A stretch of DNA of 64,000 nt from WTGA01 sp965231865. Its GTDB lineage: Bacteria; Pseudomonadota; Gammaproteobacteria; Arenicellales; Poriferihabitantaceae. The notes beneath the pieces were generated by a model. It was not told the origin of the DNA. It saw only the letters and a program-made list of their open reading frames with translations, and did not search any database. The stretch lies in assembly GCA_965231865.1 (NCBI GenBank), contig CBDDOJ010000001.1, forward strand, positions 682,001-746,000, in the 5' to 3' direction. Below, piece by piece: positions 44,545 through 51,010 of the stretch; within the stretch, counting starts at the first letter, position 1, and every line of letters starts with the position of its first letter. The position numbers and the translations under genes were made by a program.

Positions 44545-45747
44545 TCATTGTTTGCTTTCTGCTATGGAACGAGAGGCCCGAATCGAGGAGACGGCGTTCT
44601 CCTGCATTTGGTCGGTGATGTAGGACATTAGGCTCGGGATGCCCGGTTCGTAGTAAGCTCCGCTCACTTGCCAGACATAGCCGAGGTGGGAAAGCTGTTC
44701 GACTTTTTCCATGATCCGTTCATTCGTGACCGGTTCATCGCCCGCCAGGCCTCTTTCAATCGCTTCCTCCAACGTGTTTTCATGCAGAATCGGTGAGCCA
44801 GACTGGAGAAAAACTTCGGCAACACTCTCGGTCACCGGCAGCAAACTCATTCTGTCCAGCTCATTGAACCGGACCTGATACATGACGTTGCGTTCATTTA
44901 TCACTGCAGCTTCCACTTCTTTGACCTGCGCCAAGGTGATCTCTGTTTCGTTGGTTTCATCCAGTCTTCGGGCCAGACAATCGCCCCAGACTTGGGTGAA
45001 AAAGGGATAGCAGTCGGTTTGCTCAACGATGTTCTCCAGGACACCGGGAGCAAAGGTGATGCCGGCTTCCTGCAATGGGATGCTGATCGCCTGACCAGCC
45101 TCATCCGGTGACAAGCGTCCCAGGGGAATGATTTCGCTGCGTTCCCAGAACGAGGCATTGGCTTCGCTCAGGGTGGCTCCAAGATTCGGCGTGCCAGCCA
45201 GCACGAGCAGGAATGGACAGCCATCTGACCGTACGGTCTGGCTGGAATTCAACAGCGATTCGACCATCGACGGCTTCAGCCGGTGGGCTTCGTCAATGAT
45301 CAGGATAAAAGGCTTGCGTTTGCACTTCTCCCTTATCTGGTGTTCTGTGATTGACGGAGAACCGGTTAAATCCATTTCAATACCCGCTGAGGCGGCCCAG
45401 GCTCCGACCGAGCCGGTCAGCTTTTTAAACCGGTCCTTGAGTTTCTTCGGACCGCTCAGCAGATGGGTAAACTCGGTCTCCGTAGCTATATTGTTCGGCG
45501 TTACCCACAGGATATCCAGCCTGTCCCCTTCTTCCTGACGGGTCGTGGTTTGCAGATAACGAAGCAGGGCAGTCTTACCGTTGCCCCGAGGGCCGTAGAG
45601 AATCAGGTCCCGACTGACGGAGTTCCGGCTTATGAGGACTTCGACACAATCCCGGAAATATTCCTGTTCCTGCTTGCGGCCAGCCAGATACGGCGGTACC
45701 GCACCGGTGCCCGGCGTAAACAGGTGTTTCAAATTAGCGGTACTCAT
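44545..45747 (-). CDS. AAA ATPase, paralogue 1 of 3
   Basis: A protein of 400 residues. Walker A YGPRGNGKTA (residues 51-60), Walker B ILIIDEAHRL, then LVLAGTPNLGATL and a possible arginine-finger stretch WERSEIIPLGRL. The C-terminal part is winged-helix-like (SHLGYVWQVSGAYYEPGIPSL, split at VWQV). Layout resembles Cdc6/Orc1-type and STAND-like AAA proteins. It overlaps paralogue 2 by 14 bp and precedes the resolvase gene. A DNA-loading or sensor ATPase is plausible; the substrate is unknown. Confidence 0.8.
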   Translation of the reverse strand: MSTANLKHLFTPGTGAVPPYLAGRKQEQEYFRDCVEVLISRNSVSRDLILYGPRGNGKTALLRYLQTTTRQEEGDRLDILWVTPNNIATETEFTHLLSGPKKLKDRFKKLTGSVGAWAASAGIEMDLTGSPSITEHQIREKCKRKPFILIIDEAHRLKPSMVESLLNSSQTVRSDGCPFLLVLAGTPNLGATLSEANASFWERSEIIPLGRLSPDEAGQAISIPLQEAGITFAPGVLENIVEQTDCYPFFTQVWGDCLARRLDETNETEITLAQVKEVEAAVINERNVMYQVRFNELDRMSLLPVTESVAEVFLQSGSPILHENTLEEAIERGLAGDEPVTNERIMEKVEQLSHLGYVWQVSGAYYEPGIPSLMSYITDQMQENAVSSIRASRSIAESKQ

Positions 45748-46957
45748 TCTCTCGCTTTTGTTGATCCGGTTCAGTCTTTTTCCCTCTGGTTTGAGGTAGT
45801 GAATATTCCTGTATGAAGGACATCAGGCTTGGGATGCCGGGCTCGTAAACGTACCCCCCCGGGGCATGGATGCGCCAGACATAGCCCAAGTGAGAGAGTT
45901 GTTTTAACTTTTCCCGGATACCTGGCCCGGTGATGGGTTCATCGCCGGGCATTCCCCGCGCAATCGCTTCCTTCAGACCGCGTTCATGCAAAGGCGCCTC
46001 GCCACCTCGGATAAACGCATTGGCGGTGCTTTCAGCGACTGACAACAATCCCGCCTCTTCGATCTCATCACGTCGGGTATCATACATTTCCCGGCGCTTG
46101 CCGATGACCTCTCCCTCAATGTCCCTGGCATGTTGCCGAGTCACGGTTGTCTCTCCGGTTTGGTCCAACCTTCGTGCCAGGCAATCGCCCCAGAGCTGGG
46201 TGAAAAAGGGGTAGCAGTGGGTCTGCTCCACGATGTGCTCCATGACACCGGGTGCAAAAGTGATGCCCGCTGCCTGCAACGGCACGGCAAGTGCCTGGCT
46301 GGCTTCTTCCGGTGACAGGCGTCCCAGGGGAACGATTTCGCTACGGTCCCAGAACGAGGCATTGGCCTGCCTCAACGTGGCCCTGAGGTTTGGTGTGCCG
46401 GCCAGCACCAGCAGAAACGGACAACCTTCCAATCGGACGGTCTGACTGGCGTTCAACAGCGATTCAGCTATCGCTGGCATCAATCGGTGCGCTTCGTCTA
46501 TGATCAGGATAAACGGCTTGTTCCCACTTCGCTCCTGAAGGAGTTTTCGGATAGTCACAGAGGCCAGGGACAAATCCACTTCCGTTTTGGCTTGAAAGAG
46601 TCCTCCGACCCCTCCGGAGACCTCCACTGACTTGAACCGCTTGCGTACTGTCTGATGGTCCTCCATCAGGCGGCCAGACAGTGCATCCAGGGTTCTCAGT
46701 TCATCTGGTGTGACCCGTAGAATGTCCAGCTTCGAGGCTTCTTGTCGGCGGGTCTCTTTTTGCAGATAACGCAGCAGAGCGGTCTTGCCGTTGCCCCGGG
46801 GGCCGTAGAGAATAAGGTTCTGATGGGTGGGTTTCCTGTTTTTTAGGATGTCGACACAATCCTGGAAATAGGCCTGCTCCTTCTTGCGGCCGGCCAGGTA
46901 GGGCGGCACATTGCCATCACCCGGCACAAACAGATGTTTCAAATTAGCGGTGCTCAT
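45734..46957 (-). CDS. AAA ATPase, paralogue 2 of 3
   Basis: A protein of 407 residues with the same plan as its neighbours: start MSTANLKHLFVPGDGNVPPY, Walker A YGPRGNGKTALL, Walker B LIIDEAHRL, LAGTPNLRATL, DRSEIVPLGRLSPEEA, end YEPGIPSLMSFI. The recognition-like middle (about residues 85-150) differs strongly from paralogues 1 and 3, while flanking parts are nearly the same. Start set at Met 46957 by analogy and for the GAGAG before it; a Met at 46975 also exists. Confidence 0.8.
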   Translation of the reverse strand: MSTANLKHLFVPGDGNVPPYLAGRKKEQAYFQDCVDILKNRKPTHQNLILYGPRGNGKTALLRYLQKETRRQEASKLDILRVTPDELRTLDALSGRLMEDHQTVRKRFKSVEVSGGVGGLFQAKTEVDLSLASVTIRKLLQERSGNKPFILIIDEAHRLMPAIAESLLNASQTVRLEGCPFLLVLAGTPNLRATLRQANASFWDRSEIVPLGRLSPEEASQALAVPLQAAGITFAPGVMEHIVEQTHCYPFFTQLWGDCLARRLDQTGETTVTRQHARDIEGEVIGKRREMYDTRRDEIEEAGLLSVAESTANAFIRGGEAPLHERGLKEAIARGMPGDEPITGPGIREKLKQLSHLGYVWRIHAPGGYVYEPGIPSLMSFIQEYSLPQTRGKKTEPDQQKRENEYR

Positions 46958-47285
46958 TTTCTCTCTTTTGTCCATCCGGTGCTATTGTTCATACTTTTGA
47001 TTGGAGCGGAACGATTTCGGGAAGCTACCGATCATGTAACAATAACTGGCCTTATCTATACATAGATTATTATACGGGTTTTTATACGCTGATGGGGCGC
47101 TTTTGACCAGAAAATCTGTCCCGGTGCGCAATGTATCAAAATCGATGGTTTTTGTTACAGCCCAAAACCCGCAGTAAACGCCTATTAGACTACAGAGGAT
47201 TGGACGGGCAGGACGGGGCAGATTGAGAGTCGAACTTGGGGGAACAATACTGATAACGACTGTTTACACAATGCCCAGACAATAG
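46958..47285. other. 328-bp region between AAA paralogues 3 and 2
   Basis: No gene is visible. It carries the promoter area for the operon AAA2-AAA1-resolvase, AT-rich with TTATCTATACATAGATTATT, and an operator-like inverted repeat at 47132-47159 described separately. Nothing resembling a terminator for paralogue 3 is evident. Confidence 0.5.
47132..47159. promoter_or_regulatory. operator-like inverted repeat TGTATCAAA-N10-TTTGTTACA
   Basis: Half sites match as an inverted repeat at 8 of 9 positions. The same arrangement with the same 10-bp spacer, including ATGGTT, is found at 48607-48634 in front of paralogue 3. It lies about 175-200 bp before the start of paralogue 2. Confidence 0.6.
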
Positions 47286-48524
47286 TCACATTTCCATGTC
47301 GGTATCATGCACTTTGGGTTTGACTCGCCACTGTTCGACTTGTTCGGTCACAGACGGCCGAGGCTTGTGATGCAACTGTGCCTGGCTAATGACGTAGGAT
47401 AACAGACTCGGGATGCCCGGTTCGTAACCGCCCTCCTTGGATTGCCAGACATAACCCAAGTGGGAGAGTTGTTTTAACTTTTCCCGGATAGATTGATCGG
47501 TGATCGATCCCTCGTCGGCCATCCCCTGTGCAATCGCCTCCTTCAGACCGCGTTCATACAAATGGACCTCACCACCTTGCACAAACGCCTCCGCGACGCT
47601 TTCAGCAACGGACAACAGCCCCATATCGTTTATTTCATTACGCCGAACCTGATACATGGCGTTGTACTTGTCGGTCACGGCCACCTGCACGGTCTTGACC
47701 GTCTCCATAAAGATCATCTGTTCCCCTGTCTGCTGCAGTCGTTGGGCGATACAGTTTCCCCAGACCTGGGTGAAAAAGGGATAACAGTGGGTCTGTTCCA
47801 CGATATGCTCAATGACACCGGGGGCAAAGGTGACCCCGGCTTCCTGGAGCGGGATGGTGAGTGCCTGCTGGGTCTCTTCCGGTGACAGGCGGCCCAACCG
47901 AACGATTTCGCTGCGGTCCCAGAAGGACGCGTTGGCCTGCCCCAGTGTGGCCCTGAGATTCGGTGTGCCGGCCAGCACCAGCAGGAACGGATTGCCTGCG
48001 TTGCGGACGGACTGACTGGCATTGAGCAATTCCTCTCCCATCTGCGGGCCCAGCCGGTGCGCTTCGTCAATCATCAGAATCAGCGGTTGATGCTGACACC
48101 GCGCCTGCAGCAGGTCACCGAGCGTCAGGGTTCGTCTGGACAAGTCGATTTGGGTATCGGCCGTGACGATACCGAAATTAAACGAAAAACCCGCCGATTG
48201 GATCTTGCTTCGAAGCGTCGAATAATCCCCAATAATAAGATCAACCAGCTTTCCCGGATTGGCCAGTTCTTTCGGTGTTGCCCATAGAATGCCCAGGCTT
48301 GACCCTTCTTTTTGGCGGGTCTTTGTTTGCAGATGACGGAGCAGGGCGGTCTTGCCGTTGCCTCGGGGACCGTAGAGAATCAGGTTCTGGGGGGCAGGCC
48401 TTTTGGTTTTCAGGACATCGACACAATCCTGAAAATAAGCCTGTTCCTCCTTGCGGCCGGCCAGATAAGGCGGCACATTGCCATCACCGGGCACAAACAG
48501 ATGCTTCAAATCAGGTGTACTCAT
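47286..48524 (-). CDS. AAA ATPase, paralogue 3 of 3
   Basis: A protein of 412 residues: MSTPDLKHLFVPGDGNVPPY, Walker A YGPRGNGKTALL, Walker B LILMIDEAHRL, LAGTPNLRATL, FWDRSEIVRLGRLSPEE, CYPFFTQVWGN and YEPGIPSLLSYV. As in the others, the middle (about residues 90-155) is individual. It has its own promoter region and is separated from paralogue 2 by 328 bp. Start set at 48524 from homology; an upstream Met is at 48551. The three genes probably arose by duplication followed by selection on the variable part. Confidence 0.8.
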   Translation of the reverse strand: MSTPDLKHLFVPGDGNVPPYLAGRKEEQAYFQDCVDVLKTKRPAPQNLILYGPRGNGKTALLRHLQTKTRQKEGSSLGILWATPKELANPGKLVDLIIGDYSTLRSKIQSAGFSFNFGIVTADTQIDLSRRTLTLGDLLQARCQHQPLILMIDEAHRLGPQMGEELLNASQSVRNAGNPFLLVLAGTPNLRATLGQANASFWDRSEIVRLGRLSPEETQQALTIPLQEAGVTFAPGVIEHIVEQTHCYPFFTQVWGNCIAQRLQQTGEQMIFMETVKTVQVAVTDKYNAMYQVRRNEINDMGLLSVAESVAEAFVQGGEVHLYERGLKEAIAQGMADEGSITDQSIREKLKQLSHLGYVWQSKEGGYEPGIPSLLSYVISQAQLHHKPRPSVTEQVEQWRVKPKVHDTDMEM

Positions 48525-48606
48525 GCCACATTCTCTCCCAAGACAGATCATCCTGCCTCAAATCCATAGCGTTGTCAAAAATCAGATGTTGCCGCCGCCT
48601 TACTGA

Positions 48607-48634
48607 TGTAACAAAGACAATGGTTTTTATTACA
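48607..48634. promoter_or_regulatory. operator-like inverted repeat TGTAACAAA-N10-TTTATTACA
   Basis: The outer bases extend the symmetry to GATGTAA and TTACATC. It is located 83-110 bp before the start of AAA paralogue 3 on the minus strand. Sequence and spacer match the element at 47132-47159. Confidence 0.62.
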
Positions 48635-48818
48635 TCCGTTTAAATCGGGAAATGATGTCCCAAATCCACAGGGTATGCGTGGCCCCGATGAATCGACCCG
48701 ATGCCCCCTTTGTGCCCACACGTTCCGGTGTTGCACTTCGGACTGGAGGTGGGGATTGCAACTGGACAGATACAAACGATAGAATTTTGGCCATACAACA
48801 CCAGACAGGAGTTAAAGA

Positions 48819-48995
48819 ATGAAGACTGAAAAAGCAGCCCCCAAGTCGAAGATACTCCATCGTGGCTATCAACCAAAGGTCTCCTACTCACCTCACCTCA
48901 CCCCACCATCTCCACCAAATAAGGGTAGTGCAGTGTATCGGCCACAGAACTTTAGTGGTGGAAAAGGACAAACTCCCGGACGACGGGCAAGCTGA
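48819..48995 (+). CDS. small basic Pro-rich protein, 58 residues
   Basis: A short frame MKTEKAAPKSKILHRGYQPK followed by a Ser/Pro-rich stretch (SPHLTPPSPP) and ending in GRRAS. A good ribosome site, CAGGAG, lies 8 bp before the ATG. The protein is basic and unlikely to fold alone. No family recognised. It is divergent from AAA paralogue 3, with the operator between them, so the two could share regulation. Confidence 0.45.
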   Translation: MKTEKAAPKSKILHRGYQPKVSYSPHLTPPSPPNKGSAVYRPQNFSGGKGQTPGRRAS

Positions 48996-49085
48996 CCCGG
49001 ACGAATTCGAAGCAACTTGGCTGAAATCAATCGGCATTATTCGATCACCGATGTAACCTGCTCGGTGGCCTGGGCGGTTCCCTGA

Positions 49086-49328
49086 TTAATCGGCCAGCTC
49101 TAGCCGTTTTTCGATGCGCCCCATACGCTGGTTAATGCGGTCAATGGCGACTTGTTGCCGCGCGCCGGTTGAATAATGATCGCCGATGCAGGATAGAACG
49201 GTGCCCATGCTGTTTTCCAATTCTGAAACGCGCATTTTCAGTTCCTCAATTTCGTTTGTCAGATTTTGGATATCGCCTCGGATTGCCTTCAGGTGTTCCA
49301 GTACCAGATTTTCAATTTTTTCGTTCAT
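49086..49328 (-). CDS. small coiled-coil protein
   Basis: A protein of 80 residues, nearly all heptad-like: MNEKIENLVLEHLKAIRGDI, NLTNEIEELKMRVSELENSM, then RINQRMGRIEKRLEL. No membrane segment. Such proteins (similar to the N-terminal half of DUF1640 types) are common on plasmids and ICEs next to small regulators. It follows the zinc-ribbon gene by 24 bp on the same strand. Confidence 0.6.
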   Translation of the reverse strand: MNEKIENLVLEHLKAIRGDIQNLTNEIEELKMRVSELENSMGTVLSCIGDHYSTGARQQVAIDRINQRMGRIEKRLELAD

Positions 49329-49352
49329 TTGTCCGCCTCTGTGTAAGGTGAT

Positions 49353-49547
49353 TTACTGTCCGATACGCTTTCTGGCCCGCGATAGGGCAACTCGGCATCT
49401 GGTACTACAGGTGACGGCCCCGCACCGCTTGTCCATGTCCACACCACAAACAGCACAATCATTGTGCCGATAGCTGGCCCACTGATTGCCCAATCCGCGT
49501 TTCACGATCGCGCGATCTTCTTCCCTTGTTCGTGTGTGTTGGCGCAT
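49353..49547 (-). CDS. small zinc-ribbon protein
   Basis: A protein of 64 residues with four cysteines, CAVCG and CSTRC, 14 residues apart, followed by a basic helix ALSRARKRIG. This fits small plasmid-borne zinc-ribbon DNA-binding proteins. A perfect 14-bp inverted repeat begins 6 bp before its start codon, so autoregulation is plausible. It is the first gene of a two-gene unit with the coiled-coil protein. Confidence 0.6.
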   Translation of the reverse strand: MRQHTRTREEDRAIVKRGLGNQWASYRHNDCAVCGVDMDKRCGAVTCSTRCRVALSRARKRIGQ

Positions 49548-49552
49548 GGCCT

Positions 49553-49594
49553 AATGTAACACTTATTCGGGATCCGGTGTAAGTGTTACATTAT
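49553..49594. promoter_or_regulatory. perfect 14-bp inverted repeat, TAATGTAACACTTA arms
   Basis: Arms at 49553-49566 and 49581-49594 are perfect inverse complements with a 14-bp spacer. Position immediately before the zinc-ribbon gene, overlapping its likely promoter, indicates an operator. The core TGTAACA is the same as in the half sites before the AAA genes. Confidence 0.8.
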
Positions 49595-49636
49595 CGCGCC
49601 TTTGGACATTTCGATGTACACCTCCGTTCAATGAGG

Positions 49637-49891
49637 TCAATCAAGGGACTTTCTCATGCGCTTTTCTCTGTCCGTCAATGGGTATTTGCCGTCAATTGTC
49701 CATCTGAAATGTTTCGCGTCCAAGTCCTTTTTCAGTTGTTCCGTATAATCCTTATTGCGTTGGTATTCTTCCGTAGTCACCGCCTCCCATGACGGCTTAT
49801 TGTCGAACATTTCGCTGCCGTACCCTACCTGATTGGTTCCGATGTCAGAACAAGGGATATCGGGGTCCATGACCGGTACCGGAATGGTGTA
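49637..49891 (-). pseudogene. 3' remnant of an unknown gene
   Basis: The frame is open on its 5' side up to the junction with a duplicated methylase fragment at 49892, reading QYTIPVPVMDPDIPCSDIG and ending TDREKRMRKSLD. The part from Met at 49870 encodes 77 residues. The frame appears cut by the insertion of the duplicate, so the gene once started further upstream. No family recognised. Confidence 0.4.
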
Positions 49892-50247
49892 TTGACCTGG
49901 TGATTATGAATCCTCCCTTTACGCGCCCCACCAATCACGAAAGCACGGAAGTGCCGGTGCCTTCCTTTGCGGGGTTCCAGACCACAAAAGATGAACAGCG
50001 GGCGATGTCCGGACGTCTGAATACCATTCGCAAGGTTCTTGTGAATCCTGCTGGTCATGGGAATGCGGGTCTGGCATCGAATTTTATTGACCTTGCGGAT
50101 GTCAAGGTCAAGCCCGGTGGGACGATTGCCCTGGTGCTTCCCATTGCCGTGGTCCAGGGTGCAGCCTGGAAGCCGGCCCGGGACCTGTTGCTTGCCCGGT
50201 ATTGCCGCATAACGGTGATTACCATCGCTACCTCGGGCAGCACCGAT
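49892..50247 (+). repeat. 356-bp duplicate of an internal piece of the large methylase gene
   Basis: It matches 52461-52816 with only about ten substitutions and no gap. It includes the motif IV text IMNPPFTRPTNHESTEV and stops at TSGSTD. Both borders are sharp: to the left an unrelated gene remnant, to the right a toxin-gene remnant. Confidence 0.93.
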
Positions 50248-50504
50248 GTCGCGTGACTGACTGGACTTGTCGCCACCGCACAACAGGATAATACGTTTGC
50301 CATCACGAATCGAAAAGTATAGCCGGTAGCCAGGACCCGCGAAAACTCTCATTTCACTCACGTCTGGCCGACCGGCTTGATGTCCCCAAGATTGCCAGCA
50401 ACCGCTCGATCCAACCGTCGAGCGATCGCTCTTGCCGCCTGGCGGTCACGGATGCGAGACAACCAGCGATTGAAATCACCAGTGGTAACGATGTGATAGC
50501 GCAT
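50248..50504 (-). pseudogene. RelE/HigB-like toxin remnant, frameshifted and truncated
   Basis: From ATG at 50504 the minus strand reads MRYHIVTTGDFNRWLSRIRD, later AGNLGDIKPVGQT, then stop. In another frame, just after, it continues VSEMRVFAGPGYRLYFSIRD and IILLCGGDKSSQSRDI. Together these are the normal parts of a HigB-family killer protein (GDxKPVG-VSEMR-GPGYR-LLCGGDKSSQ). The C-terminal end and any antitoxin gene are replaced by the duplicated methylase piece. Confidence 0.75.
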
Positions 50505-50844
50505 GCGTGCAGTGTAGCTTGCGGGCTACACCAAGGCAAGACGGCATGAATTGAGCTGATACTTAATAAAGACCGCTTTGGTGGAATTTCCAAAAGTTTC
50601 CTTTGTGAAAACTCTTTATTCCATGGTTAGAAATCGTTGGTTTTTGTTGCGTCATCTGATTCCTGTCCCAGAGGTTAAATGAGTCAATCCTTGATTTTAC
50701 AACTTGTCCCAGTTAATGAATGAAAATAGTGATTTTTTAAGCACTTCCTTGAAAGGAGTTGGTTGGCAATACCTGATTCGGTTGTTTTGTTTTCCCCATG
50801 CATGAATTACAATGCAATTCTTGCCATAGAGAGGAAACCGAATT
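50505..50844. other. 340-bp region without a gene
   Basis: AT-rich in its right half. It contains GGTTTTTGTTGC at about 50638, similar to one half of the AAA operators, and the probable promoter region of the large methylase gene. No structured RNA or repeat is evident apart from this. Confidence 0.4.
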
Positions 50845-50967
50845 GTGACAGCCAATCAGCTCGTACCCTCGCGCATCGACGACGGAGCGGTCAAGGCAGA
50901 TGGATCGGCTGTTCTGTCCCCGCGGAACTCATGGAGAACCGATATGCGGACGATTGAATGCGCGTGA
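50845..50967 (+). CDS. possible 40-residue leader peptide
   Basis: A GTG-started frame (MTANQLVPSRIDDGAVKADG then SAVLSPRNSW and RTIECA) with AGAGGA about 9 bp before it, ending 43 bp before the methylase start. It could regulate translation of the methylase, or be chance. No similarity recognised. Confidence 0.25.
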   Translation: MTANQLVPSRIDDGAVKADGSAVLSPRNSWRTDMRTIECA

Positions 50968-51010
50968 CCGTTCAAGAGAACAAGAGAGACGACAACCCGA
51001 TGAGGTCAGC

